From Marinilabiliaceae bacterium JC017 (GTDB lineage: Bacteria > Bacteroidota > Bacteroidia > Bacteroidales > Marinilabiliaceae), in the NCBI GenBank assembly GCA_004296775.1, contig RHGE01000001.1, forward strand, positions 771-47,011: DNA of 46,241 bases, read 5' to 3'. The translations under genes and the position numbers were made by a program. Shown piece after piece: positions 16,938 to 26,780 of the stretch (positions are counted from its first letter, which is position 1; each line of letters opens with the position of its first letter). Below the pieces are notes generated by a model. The model was not told where the DNA came from, did no database searches, and saw only the letters and a program-made list of their open reading frames with translations.

Positions 16938-17384
16938 ATGGAACTAAATAACATTCGATTACTGGTTAACGATTTCGATAAATGTTTCGAATTTTATGCC
17001 GACAAACTAGGGCTAACAGTTACCTGGGGTAAACCGGGCAGTGATTATGCCAGCTTTGACATAGGGCTACCATCTGGATTATCGCTGTTTAAATCAGATT
17101 TATTGGCCGCAGCAGTTGGCAACGAAGACAAAGCGCTTCCCACCAATTGCCGGGAAAAAATGATGATTAACCTGAAAGTGCCCGATGTGGATGTGACCTA
17201 TCAAGAGCTCTCGAAAAGAGGTATTACCTTTTTAAACGAGCCCAAAAACATGCCGGGCTGGGGAATAAGGATGGTCCATTTGAGGGATCCGGAAGAGAAC
17301 CTGCTCGAAATCTGGTCGGAGCTACCCAAAGAACAGTGGGACCAGGATCTGTTGAAAGACCTGAATGAGTTTGGTGAAAAATAA
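16938..17384 (+). CDS. VOC-family (glyoxalase/bleomycin-resistance fold) protein
   Basis: A 148-residue protein with the vicinal-oxygen-chelate fold. It begins ELNNIRLLVNDFDKCFEFYADKLGLTV and contains the second half-module MINLKVPDVDVTYQELSKRGITFL and the terminal HLRDPEENLLEIWSE, whose Glu is the conserved metal ligand position. Such single-domain proteins may be dioxygenases, glyoxalases or antibiotic-binding proteins, so no single reaction can be assigned. It lies directly downstream of the AraC regulator and ends at a bidirectional terminator. Confidence 0.9.
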   Translation: MELNNIRLLVNDFDKCFEFYADKLGLTVTWGKPGSDYASFDIGLPSGLSLFKSDLLAAAVGNEDKALPTNCREKMMINLKVPDVDVTYQELSKRGITFLNEPKNMPGWGIRMVHLRDPEENLLEIWSELPKEQWDQDLLKDLNEFGEK

Positions 17385-17389
17385 AAAAG

Positions 17390-17434
17390 AAGGCCTTTCC
17401 GCTGGTTCGTTGCCGGCGAAAAGACCTTTTTTCT
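17390..17434. terminator. Bidirectional terminator between VOC gene and membrane-protein gene
   Basis: A long stem pairs AAGGCCTTTCCGCTGG (17390-17405) with CCGGCGAAAAGACCTT (17413-17428), with G-U pairs. It has an A-rich run before and a T-run after, so it can work for both the VOC gene (+) and the convergent gene at 17448 (-). Confidence 0.85.
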
Positions 17435-17447
17435 TTTACTATCGTTA

Positions 17448-18095
17448 TTAACTCCAATAAATCCGGATAAAAACACCAACTGCCGTCATTGCAAGCCCGA
17501 TCAAGGTAATTCGTTTACCATGTATGCGGGTTTTATCATCGTAAATATGAACTTTTTCGCCATTGGGCAATTTCTTTTTCATTAACCACAAACTCAAACC
17601 AATTGCAAACCCGAGCAATCCACTACAGAAGGCAGAGACATAACCAATGATAATCCACAAAGATGAGTATGACTCCTTCTCACTTAGCTGGTTATATCGC
17701 TGTTTTTTAATGCTCTCTATAAATCTGGGACTTACAGTACATCCTCTCTCATTAAGAATCAACGTGGCCACTTTATAATCATAATTACTCCATTCATTTG
17801 GCTTTACAATTATTTCAGTTAGTTCATCATCAGAAAAATCAAATAAATAGTGTTCCTTATCTACTTGGTCAAAAGTGATTTCATTGGCATCATCCAGCAG
17901 CTCTTCAATTTTTGGAAAATCAACAATTCGGGCTTTGACAATAACTTTTAAATCTAAATTCTGCCCCATAAAATTCGTATCCGCCTGCTTGGAATAATCC
18001 TCCAGACGATAGGGTATCTCATTTTTATCAAGCAATTCAATTAAAAAATTCGCCTCATCACGCGTCGGGAATTTCCTAAAAACCTCAATACTCAT
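17448..18095 (-). CDS. Membrane protein with DUF2007-like N-terminal domain
   Basis: A 215-residue protein. Residues 1-70 (VFRKFPTRDEANFLIELLDKN, IPYRLEDYS, LKVIVKARIVDFPKIEELLDD) match the DUF2007-like putative signal-transducing fold. A second acidic region follows, then a hydrophobic segment at about 145-170 (IIIGYVSAFCSGLLGFAIGLSLW) and another at 195-213 (ITLIGLAMTAVGVFIRIYW). The protein would have a cytoplasmic N-terminal domain anchored by two helices. The function is unknown. It is convergent with the VOC gene. Confidence 0.75.
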   Translation of the reverse strand: MSIEVFRKFPTRDEANFLIELLDKNEIPYRLEDYSKQADTNFMGQNLDLKVIVKARIVDFPKIEELLDDANEITFDQVDKEHYLFDFSDDELTEIIVKPNEWSNYDYKVATLILNERGCTVSPRFIESIKKQRYNQLSEKESYSSLWIIIGYVSAFCSGLLGFAIGLSLWLMKKKLPNGEKVHIYDDKTRIHGKRITLIGLAMTAVGVFIRIYWS

Positions 18096-18680
18096 TTTTG
18101 TCTCTTTTAGAATTTCTGCAATGCCTGCAAATGGTCATCAGTAGTTAGATCATTAAACACAAATCCAACAGCAATTTGTTATTCATATCTATATTTTTAA
18201 TCGTCATCACAATAGATCGTTAAATTTCAGTTTCCTTATGATTTTTGACCTTGTATCACGATAACGGGGTAATGAATCATTCCATAACAAAAGCAGTTGC
18301 GAATTTATTAATTTATCCTGGCAAATACATAATCACAAAAAACAAACATAATCTCCCCTTCTAATCCCAAACAGTTTTTCTCCTCCAACCTAAATATTCT
18401 TTGAAATTAAAACGCTATTAAATGTTATCTACCCAATCACCATCCACGGTTCAGAAAGACATTTTTCATCCTTTCTACCCGATTTTAATAAGTAATGAAA
18501 CGACACTTCAAGCCTCCATTTGTCTGTTTGAGGCCAATTAATCGAACGTTTGGAGAAATAAATAAAACGGTTCGTACTTTCAATTTAACGCCTGGGCTTT
18601 TTTCCCTCCTCATATTGTAAGAAGAGAGAATATTTTTGCCCAAAATTAATATTGCAATGCATAACGATAAGAACGACAAT
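18096..18680. other. 585-bp non-coding region before the efflux operon
   Basis: A/T-rich sequence between the divergent starts of the membrane-protein gene and the RND adaptor gene. I see no open frame with coding character, no strong hairpin and no clear TAnnTTTG element. It presumably holds both promoters. The segment CACGATAACGGGG (18256) resembles half of the hairpin at 41830, which is only weak evidence of a repeat. Confidence 0.5.
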
Positions 18681-19745
18681 ATGAGAATGAACAGAATTTT
18701 GATGCCGCTAATGGTAGCAGCATTACTATTGCAGGCATGCGCCTCGAAACAACAAAAGCATGAGGACATCCAATTAGTGAAAACAGATATTGTGAAACCT
18801 CATGTGGCTGTCTTTCCTATCCATTATCCTGGAAAAATAAAGGCGGCCAATGACATCAACATTGCCTTCCGCGTGGCCGGACCCATCCACTACTTCCCTG
18901 TGGAAGAAGGTCAATTTGTAAAAAAAGGCCAACTCATTGCACAAATTGATCCCCGGGATTATGAGTTGCAACTGGCAGCTACCAAAGCTGAATATGACCA
19001 AATCAAGAAAGAAGCAGAACGTGTCATTGAACTACACAAACGCAATAGTGTAGCGACCAACGATTACGACAAAGCAGTGGCCGGGCTTAACCGTATCACG
19101 GTGAAATACAAGTCCCACCAAAACGCCTTGAATGACACCAAACTGGTGGCTCCTTTCGACGGATACATCCAGAAAAAATACTTCGACAATCACGAAACAG
19201 TGAGTGCCGGTCTTCCCATTGTGTCCATCATCAGCGCCAATAGCTTCGAAATAGAAACAGATATTCCAGCGGCGGATTATGTACGTCAGGAGCAATTCAC
19301 AAACTTCAGTTGCCATCTGGATGTTTACCCCGACCAGGTGTTTACATTGGAACTATTGGAAATCACAAAAAAATCAAACCTCAATCAACTTTATAAAGTA
19401 AGATTGCGTCTGGATAACCAACCCGATTACAAGCTGGCCGCGGGCATGAGTGCAAATGTCACCATTCAATATGCCGCCGGTAACGAAACACTTGTGGGAA
19501 TTCCCCTATCAGCCGTATTCGAAACAAATAACCAATCGAAAGTATGGATTATGAATGGCAACCACACACTGGAAGCCAGAGCCGTGCAAGTGCGCGACAT
19601 TCTTAAAAACGGACAGGTTGTTATCAGTTCCGGTCTGAAGAAAAATGAAATCATTGTAACAGCCGGAGTACACACCCTGAAAGAGGGCCAAAAAGTGAAA
19701 GAACTTAAACCGGTATCAAAAACTAATGTGGGAGGATTGTTATAA
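18681..19745 (+). CDS. RND efflux periplasmic adaptor (membrane-fusion lipoprotein)
   Basis: A 354-residue adaptor that links the inner-membrane RND pump to an outer-membrane channel. The signal peptide ends LLLQAC, with Cys20 as the lipidation site. Then come the first lipoyl half-motif (VAGPIHYFPVEEGQFVKKGQLIAQIDP), a shorter alpha-hairpin (about 95-140), the second lipoyl half (KLVAPFDGYIQKKY), a beta-barrel domain and the membrane-proximal domain (GIPLSAVFE...VRDILKNGQVVISSGLKKNEIIVTAG). The start at 18681 was chosen because it gives a normal lipoprotein signal; Met codons at 18636 and 18657 are alternatives. The stop overlaps the permease start by one base (TAATG), implying coupled translation. 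Confidence 0.92.
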   Translation: MRMNRILMPLMVAALLLQACASKQQKHEDIQLVKTDIVKPHVAVFPIHYPGKIKAANDINIAFRVAGPIHYFPVEEGQFVKKGQLIAQIDPRDYELQLAATKAEYDQIKKEAERVIELHKRNSVATNDYDKAVAGLNRITVKYKSHQNALNDTKLVAPFDGYIQKKYFDNHETVSAGLPIVSIISANSFEIETDIPAADYVRQEQFTNFSCHLDVYPDQVFTLELLEITKKSNLNQLYKVRLRLDNQPDYKLAAGMSANVTIQYAAGNETLVGIPLSAVFETNNQSKVWIMNGNHTLEARAVQVRDILKNGQVVISSGLKKNEIIVTAGVHTLKEGQKVKELKPVSKTNVGGLL

Positions 19746-22700
19746 TGAATCTGACAGATTTTGCTTTTAAAAACAAAGCACTTATCTACTTTGTGCTGTT
19801 TATCCTGGTAGTGGGTGGTGTCTTATCCTTCGCCTCCATGAGTAAACTGGAGGATCCGGAGATAAAGGTAAAACAAGCACTGGTTGTCACCATATACCCG
19901 GGCGCCTCAGCACATAAGGTAGAATTGGAAGTAACCGATGTACTGGAAAAAGCCATTCGTTCCATGGGCGACCTGGATCACTTAGAGTCCCGCTCGTTAG
20001 CCGACTACTCCGAGATCATGGTTGAGTTGGAAAGTACCGTACAGGGAAATGACATCGAACAGAAATGGGATATGTTGCGCCGCAAGGTTGTAAATGCACA
20101 GTCACAACTACCTGCCGGAGCTCAGACCTCTATTGTAGTCGATGACTTTGGTGATGTCTATGGGATGTTTTATGCCATGTCGTCCGATGGGATTGGCTAC
20201 GAAGAGATGCACGACTATGCCAACCTGGTGAAAAGAGAAATACAAAACATGCCGGGCGTTAGCCGTGTTGAACTATACGGGGAAAGAAAACCTTGTATTA
20301 ATATTGAGTTTCGCCAGGATAAAATGGCCAACCTGGGTGTTCACCCGGCGGAGATCCTGAATACGCTAAACAACCAGAATAAAACCACCTATGCCGGATA
20401 TTTCAATGCAGGTGACAAACGCATGCGGGTAGCAGTAAACGACAGCTACAACGCCATTGCCGACATTGAAAACCTGCTTATACAAGGACACGAAGACGAC
20501 CAGTTACGCCTGAGAGAAGTAGCAACGGTATCTCGCGGTTATTCAGAACCCTACCGCAACCTGATGCGTTACGACCAGTTACCAGCCATGGGTATCTCCA
20601 TCTCTATGGAGTCGGGAGGTAACATTATCAGCCTGGGTGAAAAAATCGATGAGCGCCTGGCCAGCCTGAAGGAATCACGCATTCCGGCCGGCATCGACTT
20701 CCAAAAAGTATTCTTCCAACCTGATAAAGTAGATGATGCCATTAAAGGTTTCATGCTTAACCTGGTTGAATCGATAGCCATCGTTGTTTTCATTTTAATG
20801 CTTACTATGGGGTTCCGAAGTGGGGTCATCATAGGAAGCGGCTTACTGATAACCATCCTGGGATCATTTGTATTCCTCAAAATGTTTGATGGAACGCTGC
20901 AACGGGTATCCCTGGCATCATTGATTGTAGCCATGGGTATGCTGGTAGATAATGCCATTGTGATTGTAGATGGTATTCTGATTGACCTGAAAAGCGGAAT
21001 GCCCAAATCAAAAGCATTGGTTAACACGACGCAAAAAACCGCCTGGCCATTATTAGGAGCCACGGCTATTGCCATTGCCGCCTTCTTACCCATTTTTCTG
21101 TCACCTGATACCACAGGAGAATATGTACGTGACCTGTTCATTGTCCTGGCCGTATCACTGCTGTTAAGCTGGGTACTCTCGCTCACTCACACACCAATCT
21201 TTGCCGGTAAACGTTTCAAAGAATCAAAAAAGGAAGCCGGTAATACCGATCTCTATGATGGTAAAATATACCGCAGCTTCAAAAAAATATTGGATTACCT
21301 GCTGTTCCACAAAACCATAACCATTATGGTTACATTGGCACTGCTGGCAGGAAGTGGTTTTTTATTCACACAGGTCAAACAAGGCTTCTTCCCTGACCTG
21401 AGCTACAACCAGCTATACATCGAATACAAAACACCAGAAGGCACACGGATTAATAAAGTTCAAAGCGACCTAGCAGAAATTGAAAACTACCTGCAAGATC
21501 GTGCCGAGGTAACGCATGTAACCACCAGCCTGGGAGGTACCCCCTCGCGCTACAACCTGGTACGTTCCATTGCCGAGCCATCCATGAGTTATGGAGAACT
21601 GATTGTGGATTTCACAGATCCGGAAAAACTAAAAAACAGCATTCCTGAACTTCAGCAATATCTGACGGAACACTACCCTGATGCCTATGTACGCATCAAA
21701 CGGTACAATTTGATGTATAAGAAATTCCCGATTGAGGCCATGTTCTCAGGTCCGGATCCAGCTGTTTTAAAAGATTTGACAGCCCAGGCAGAAGCCATCA
21801 TGGAAAAATCAGAAGCCACTGTTTTGGTAACCAATGACTGGGAGCCCAGCACACCGTCACTATTGGCCGATTACTATCAGCCACTAGCTCGACAGGCAGG
21901 GCTGTCACGAACCGATGTAGGACTGGCCCTGATGGCTGCTACCGATGGACTTCCTGTGGGAAACTACTATGAAGGCACTCATTCGCTACCCATCTACCTG
22001 AAGAGTACCGGCTTTGACGGCACACCTGCCGACAACCTGGATAATGTACCTGTATGGCCCATGCTGCCATCAACCAATATGTTTACAGAAGATAATTTGA
22101 AAGGATTGGTAGCCGGCATGGTATCACCCGAAGAATTATTAGACGGAACACTAAGCAGCACCCCATTAAGTCAAGCCACTAATGGCATGAAACTAAAATG
22201 GGAAGAACCGGTGGTGAGACGCTACCACGGACAACGCTCCATGAAGGCACAATGTAATAATGCCATTGGCATTTCAGCGGAAGATGCCCGTCAAACCATA
22301 CGTAAAGAGATCGAAAGCATCCAGTTGCCTGAAGGCTACTCCATGGAATGGCAAGGCGAACACCTGGCCAGTACCAAATCAAAACGTTACCTGTTTGGTA
22401 ACCTGCCCCTGGCTATTGTGTTAATGATCTCTATTCTGATTGCTCTTTTCAAAGATTATAAGAAACCGATCATCATCCTGCTCAGTTTGCCACTGGCACT
22501 GATAGGTATCGTATCCGGCATGCTGTTATTCGGAAAAGAGTTTGGTTTTGTGGCCATCGTGGGAACCCTGGGACTCATGGGGATGATGATTAAAAACGGG
22601 GTGGTTCTGCTGGATGAGATAGGCCTGCAGATCGCCTCCGGTAAAGAGCCGTTCAAGGCGTTGATTGACTCATCCACCTCCCGGTTACGACCAGTGATGA

Positions 22701-22879
22701 TGGCCTCCCTGACTACTATTCTGGGAATGATCCCACTGTTACCCGATGACATGTTCGGTTCCATGGCTGTCACCATCATGTCAGGACTCCTGGTAGGATC
22801 GGTCATCACCCTGATTATTATACCGGTGTTGTATGCTATTTTCTTTAAGGTACACCACCCTCATAGTCACAAGGCCTAA
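19745..22879 (+). CDS. RND efflux permease (HAE1/AcrB-type)
   Basis: A 1044-residue inner-membrane proton-driven exporter. It has TM1 (ALIYFVLFILVVGGVLSF), a first periplasmic loop, TM2-6 around 335-480, a TM4 LVDNAIVIVDG stretch with the acidic residues of the proton relay, TM7 (TIMVTLALLAGSGFLF), a second periplasmic loop, and TM8-12 at the end (SKRYLFGNLPLAIVLMISILIALF and onward). Length and pattern match the family, but substrates cannot be read. The sequence looks nearer to the general-purpose and heavy-metal-distant branches than to AcrB proper. It overlaps the adaptor gene by one base; the TolC-like gene follows 345 bases later. Confidence 0.95.
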   Translation: MNLTDFAFKNKALIYFVLFILVVGGVLSFASMSKLEDPEIKVKQALVVTIYPGASAHKVELEVTDVLEKAIRSMGDLDHLESRSLADYSEIMVELESTVQGNDIEQKWDMLRRKVVNAQSQLPAGAQTSIVVDDFGDVYGMFYAMSSDGIGYEEMHDYANLVKREIQNMPGVSRVELYGERKPCINIEFRQDKMANLGVHPAEILNTLNNQNKTTYAGYFNAGDKRMRVAVNDSYNAIADIENLLIQGHEDDQLRLREVATVSRGYSEPYRNLMRYDQLPAMGISISMESGGNIISLGEKIDERLASLKESRIPAGIDFQKVFFQPDKVDDAIKGFMLNLVESIAIVVFILMLTMGFRSGVIIGSGLLITILGSFVFLKMFDGTLQRVSLASLIVAMGMLVDNAIVIVDGILIDLKSGMPKSKALVNTTQKTAWPLLGATAIAIAAFLPIFLSPDTTGEYVRDLFIVLAVSLLLSWVLSLTHTPIFAGKRFKESKKEAGNTDLYDGKIYRSFKKILDYLLFHKTITIMVTLALLAGSGFLFTQVKQGFFPDLSYNQLYIEYKTPEGTRINKVQSDLAEIENYLQDRAEVTHVTTSLGGTPSRYNLVRSIAEPSMSYGELIVDFTDPEKLKNSIPELQQYLTEHYPDAYVRIKRYNLMYKKFPIEAMFSGPDPAVLKDLTAQAEAIMEKSEATVLVTNDWEPSTPSLLADYYQPLARQAGLSRTDVGLALMAATDGLPVGNYYEGTHSLPIYLKSTGFDGTPADNLDNVPVWPMLPSTNMFTEDNLKGLVAGMVSPEELLDGTLSSTPLSQATNGMKLKWEEPVVRRYHGQRSMKAQCNNAIGISAEDARQTIRKEIESIQLPEGYSMEWQGEHLASTKSKRYLFGNLPLAIVLMISILIALFKDYKKPIIILLSLPLALIGIVSGMLLFGKEFGFVAIVGTLGLMGMMIKNGVVLLDEIGLQIASGKEPFKALIDSSTSRLRPVMMASLTTILGMIPLLPDDMFGSMAVTIMSGLLVGSVITLIIIPVLYAIFFKVHHPHSHKA

Positions 22880-23224
22880 AAATAAAACAGTTCCTGCGAA
22901 GGCAGGAATACCAATAGATAGCATAGGTGTGAATGAAACACTGAACCGGATCATTTTCAACCATGCATCTATTGTGCAATCATCAAATTTTCAATACATG
23001 AAACGAACACATAGGTTTGATTATCTAATTTTCAAACAAGAAGATGATCAAATTTATTTGGGAGTTACATCTGACCATAGAGAATAAATATATACAGATG
23101 AAACAATCATGATTAAGCTTCAAACACACAAGAGAAGAATAAAAAAACACTCAGTGCCTTTGGATCTCAGTGTTCATGAATCTTGTGTCTTGATACTTGA
23201 ATCTTGATACTAAATTACAAACAG
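22880..23224 (+). other. 345-bp gap inside the efflux locus with a dispersed hairpin
   Basis: No gene is supported here. A frame running from inside the permease end to 23087 translates to a KAGIP-like stretch typical of a dispersed non-coding hairpin and is rejected as coding. The hairpin has 7-bp arms TTCCTGC/GCAGGAA (22891-22908). Low-complexity CTTGTGTCTTGATACTTG-like sequence precedes the TolC gene start. Confidence 0.6.
22891..22908. repeat. TTCCTGCgaagGCAGGAA dispersed hairpin
   Basis: Perfect 7-bp arms with a 4-base loop, 12 bases after the permease stop. Hairpins of this sequence type are dispersed in many bacterial genomes and give rise to false PAKAGI-like frames. It lacks a T-tract, so it is not a normal terminator, but it could attenuate readthrough into the TolC gene. 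Confidence 0.7.
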
Positions 23225-24664
23225 ATGAAACAGTTAAAATTCATCATATTACTGCTGGCGATAACCGGCACCACCAAGGCTCAAATAGAGCTTGACCTGA
23301 CCAAGTGCAGGGAGATGGCTTTGGAGTTCAGCAAGCAGATGTCCATCGCCAACAGTCAGCTGGACAAAGCCAATTATGACAGAAAAGCATACAGAGCTAA
23401 TTTCTTTCCCAGACTATCGGCTACCGGATTCTACTTCTACAAGCCGGACGCCCTGGAATATAGTTTGCCTGGAGGCTATCTGCCCACTTATGTACCAGGA
23501 CCTGACGGAAAACTGGTACCCAATGTAAAACTGGATCCGGGAACAGGACGTCCCATAATGGGACCTGACGGCAACCCGGTTTTCAATCAATACACTTTCA
23601 TGCCTGACATGAATATTGAATTGGGATTAGAGGGTGTAGGGATGGCCGGTCTGCAACTGGAACAACCCATCTACATGGGAGGTAAAGTGCGGGCAGCCCA
23701 TGAGATGGCGAAAGTAGGCACCAGCATGGCAAGCGAAAACATCCGCCTGAAAAAAGCAGAAGTCCTCACCAGTACCGACGAAGCTTACTGGCAATATGTA
23801 GGGGTAAAAGAAAAGGTACAAGCTGCGGTAAAATACCAGGAACTGCTCACCTCGCTGGTTGAAACACTCAACAACAGTTATGAAACCGGTATGATCACCA
23901 GAAACGACGTACTGAAAGCCCAGGTAAAACTAAACGAAGCTACTTTAATGCTTCAGAAAGCACGCAATGGACTGGAGCTGTCACGCATGAACCTTTGCCG
24001 TGTTATTGGCTTACCCTTAATCACCGACATCAACATTAATGATGCATTGGAGGTTTCAACAGCCAACAACATGACTGCTGACAAGGAACAACTGAATAAC
24101 CGTCCGGAATACCAATTATTGGAGAAAGAGGTTAAACTGAAAGGTAAAAATGTTGACTTGGCGCGTTCCGACTTCTTGCCACAATTGGGAGTCTCTGCCT
24201 CCTATTCTTATTTCGAGGGCGCACAGATAAACGGCGTATCCACTTCGGATAACTCTTTTAGTGCCATGGCATCTTTGAAAATACCCATCTTCCACTGGGG
24301 AGAAGGAAAAAACAAGGTGAGAGCAGCCAAGGTTGAACAACAAATGAGCCAGCTAAAACTGGAAGAGATGTCGGACCTGATGGCACTGGAGATGGCCCAG
24401 ATGCGTTTCAACCTGCAGGATGCCTTCACGCAACTAAACCTGGCAGACAAAGCACTGGAACAAGCCCAGGAAAACCTGGACATGAGTAAAAACCAGTATG
24501 AACTGGGAATGGAAACACTCACCAATTACCTGGAGGCTCAAGCACAATGGCAAAACTCGTGGAGTGACCAAATTGAAGCCAAAGCCAACCTTAAATTGAG
24601 TGAAACACGGTACCTGAAGGCCATAGGCAGCCTGGATCAGGTAGCGGACAAACTGACTCTTTGA
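23225..24664 (+). CDS. TolC-family outer-membrane efflux protein
   Basis: A 479-residue outer-membrane channel protein. A signal peptide ends TTKAQ, followed by the two long helical hairpin repeats of the OEP (outer membrane efflux protein) fold (about 25-260 and 275-470). The helices show the family's long Ala/Leu/Gln/Glu heptad pattern, for example LNLADKALEQAQENLDMSKN and QYELGMETLTNYLEAQAQW. A Gly/Pro-rich loop (GPDGKLVPNVK and GPDGNPVF) at about 95-125 is an insertion before the first strand. It completes the tripartite pump with the adaptor and permease upstream. The start at 23225 places the signal peptide correctly; the frame opens seven codons earlier. Confidence 0.92.
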   Translation: MKQLKFIILLLAITGTTKAQIELDLTKCREMALEFSKQMSIANSQLDKANYDRKAYRANFFPRLSATGFYFYKPDALEYSLPGGYLPTYVPGPDGKLVPNVKLDPGTGRPIMGPDGNPVFNQYTFMPDMNIELGLEGVGMAGLQLEQPIYMGGKVRAAHEMAKVGTSMASENIRLKKAEVLTSTDEAYWQYVGVKEKVQAAVKYQELLTSLVETLNNSYETGMITRNDVLKAQVKLNEATLMLQKARNGLELSRMNLCRVIGLPLITDININDALEVSTANNMTADKEQLNNRPEYQLLEKEVKLKGKNVDLARSDFLPQLGVSASYSYFEGAQINGVSTSDNSFSAMASLKIPIFHWGEGKNKVRAAKVEQQMSQLKLEEMSDLMALEMAQMRFNLQDAFTQLNLADKALEQAQENLDMSKNQYELGMETLTNYLEAQAQWQNSWSDQIEAKANLKLSETRYLKAIGSLDQVADKLTL

Positions 24665-24843
24665 TGCAATTCTGATAATTATTGCTGCCCCGCAGACCGG
24701 CCGTTAAAAAAACAATCACAACACTAACACATTTATTTAACGTTTCATACGGAAACTCGGGGCAGCAAGTCTTTAAATTACCTTTAGGTATGCCAGCAGT
24801 GAATACATTATATTTGTGGTTTAAAACCATTCGGGAAGATCAA

Positions 24844-25857
24844 ATGTCCGGTAAACTACTATTTTCTTTACTTCGCATTGGAATTGTTTCATTATTAGCA
24901 TTTGGAACAATCATGCTGGTAGATATTCTATTGTTACCCTATGCCCAGCACCGTAACCCTATCCCTTATGCCATGGGCATCATAGCGTTTAACCTGGTAA
25001 GTGAAGGTAACGTATTTATTAACCGCTACCTGGACAAAACTTCACCCTGGTTTTTCAAACTCTATCCCCGAATAATCAAACAACTGCTGTTAAGCCTGGC
25101 ATGGACCACCTTAATGGGCATCATCTTTTATTTCATTGTTCCCACCCAAATTGAAAAAGACCAATTCATAAGAGTTTTTGCCCTCACCTTTATCTTCGGG
25201 GCCATCTTTGTTCTCATCTTCAACAGCATCCTTTTTCTAAAGAGTTTCTTTGTCAATTGGAAGCAATCCTTTTTTGAAATGGAGAAGCTGAAACAGGAAA
25301 AGCTTAAATCGGATTTTTTGGCTCTGCAGAATCAAATGAATCCCCATTTTCTCTTCAATTGCCTGAGTGTATTAATTTCCGAAATTCATTTTAACCCACC
25401 CAAGGCTGAAGAATTTACCCGCAAAATGAGCGAAGTATACCGTTATGTCCTACAGCGTAAAAATGACATGACCGTCACCCTGAAAAAAGAACTTCAATTT
25501 CTGGATAACTTCACTTATCTCCATAAGATACGTTTAGGCAATGCCTTCTTCATTGAACAAGCAATTAGCGACGATTTTCTGTCAGAAAAAATACCTCCGC
25601 AGACCTTACAACTGTTGGTTGAAAATGCCTTGAAACACAACCGATCCACAGAAAAAGAACCGCTTTATATACACATTGAATCCACCGCCTCAGGTACCCT
25701 TATCATTCGTAACAACCTGCAGGAACGGCGAACCACCTACAGCACCGAAACCGGCCTTACCAACCTGGCGGAACGTTACCAGCTGATATGTGGAAAAAAC
25801 ATCCGGGTAGAAAAAACGGACAACGAATTTATTGTGGAAATTCCTTTAATTGAGTAG
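24844..25857 (+). CDS. LytS/YehU-type sensor histidine kinase
   Basis: A 337-residue kinase with four hydrophobic N-terminal segments (about 5-140). It has a juxtamembrane coiled helix (FFEMEKLKQEKLKSDFLALQNQ) and the His_kinase domain QMNPHFLFNCL, in which His168 is the phosphoacceptor. The HATPase part has LLVENALKHN (N box) and GLTNLAERY (G box). It is placed 179 bases after the TolC gene and 155 bases before its LytTR partner. Met at 24844 is preferred; upstream Met codons at 24790 and 24682 would add a less hydrophobic extension. Together with the regulator it likely controls, or is controlled with, the efflux operon. Confidence 0.92.
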   Translation: MSGKLLFSLLRIGIVSLLAFGTIMLVDILLLPYAQHRNPIPYAMGIIAFNLVSEGNVFINRYLDKTSPWFFKLYPRIIKQLLLSLAWTTLMGIIFYFIVPTQIEKDQFIRVFALTFIFGAIFVLIFNSILFLKSFFVNWKQSFFEMEKLKQEKLKSDFLALQNQMNPHFLFNCLSVLISEIHFNPPKAEEFTRKMSEVYRYVLQRKNDMTVTLKKELQFLDNFTYLHKIRLGNAFFIEQAISDDFLSEKIPPQTLQLLVENALKHNRSTEKEPLYIHIESTASGTLIIRNNLQERRTTYSTETGLTNLAERYQLICGKNIRVEKTDNEFIVEIPLIE

Positions 25858-26012
25858 CACGTCCGGAGGAATAAAAGAGATAAATGAACCACCCATGATA
25901 AGGTAACTACCGTTCTGCCTTGACCACATAACCAGACGGATGAAACCGGGTAAAACACCAATACACTATCATGGGACTTGACACCAAACGCTTAAGCTGA
26001 AAATTAACACAA

Positions 26013-26780
26013 ATGAAGGCACTGATAATAGAAGACGAATATCCAACACAAAGAATGTTGACGGGATTAATTAACCAATTACGTCCTGAGTGGGAAATAG
26101 TAGCCTGCATAGACAGTGTATCCGATGCCATTGAATGGTTACAAACCAACGACCACCCTGACATCATTTTTTCAGATATTCAGTTGGCCGACGGTGTTTG
26201 CTTCGAAATATATGACCAGGTAAAACCCGACTCCTTCATCATCTTCACCACGGCATATGATGAATATGCTATTCAGGCTTTCCAGGTCAACAGTGTTGAT
26301 TACCTACTCAAACCCATTGCACCCGACAAGCTGGAGATGGCCATTGAAAAGCTTGAAGTCTATAAGCAATCGGCCTCACCGGCCCCGGCACAAAACAATA
26401 TAACGGAACTGGCACAAGCTTTACTGAGCGGTCAAACCAAATACCGGAACCGCCTGTTGGTAAACACCGCCGACGGTTTCATCAAGCTGAACATTGAAGA
26501 AGTAGCGTTCTTTTACTCCTCCCATAAAGTCTCTTCAGCCATCACATTTGACCAGGAGACACATACCATCGATTTCTCACTGGACAAACTGGAGAAGCAG
26601 CTGGATCCTACCGTATTCTTCAGGGCTAACCGGCAATTCATCCTTCACATCGATGCCATCACCAAGGTAGAAACCTGGTTTAACGGAAAGCTGGTGGTGA
26701 AAACAAAACCCGAAGCCCAGGAGAAAATCATCGTCAGCCGCGAACGCGCCCGCACCTTTAAGGAGTGGATTAATCAGTAA
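26013..26780 (+). CDS. LytTR-family response regulator
   Basis: A 255-residue regulator. The receiver domain (1-115) has the acidic pair EDE near the start, the phosphoacceptor Asp55 in FSDIQLADG, a Thr in FTTAYDEYA and the Lys in YLLKPI. After a linker with Ala/Pro (SASPAPAQNN), the LytTR DNA-binding domain (about 145-253) starts RNRLLVNTADGFIKL and includes HKVSSAITF and RANRQFILHIDAI. It pairs with the kinase directly upstream. In Bacteroidota such pairs are often placed at the end of RND efflux operons; this suggests efflux control. Confidence 0.94.
   Translation: MKALIIEDEYPTQRMLTGLINQLRPEWEIVACIDSVSDAIEWLQTNDHPDIIFSDIQLADGVCFEIYDQVKPDSFIIFTTAYDEYAIQAFQVNSVDYLLKPIAPDKLEMAIEKLEVYKQSASPAPAQNNITELAQALLSGQTKYRNRLLVNTADGFIKLNIEEVAFFYSSHKVSSAITFDQETHTIDFSLDKLEKQLDPTVFFRANRQFILHIDAITKVETWFNGKLVVKTKPEAQEKIIVSRERARTFKEWINQ

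Noticed and set aside
22833-23087. 84-residue frame overlapping the end of the RND permease gene
   Set aside because: It is generated by the dispersed TTCCTGC hairpin (KAGIP-type translation) and by another frame of the permease.
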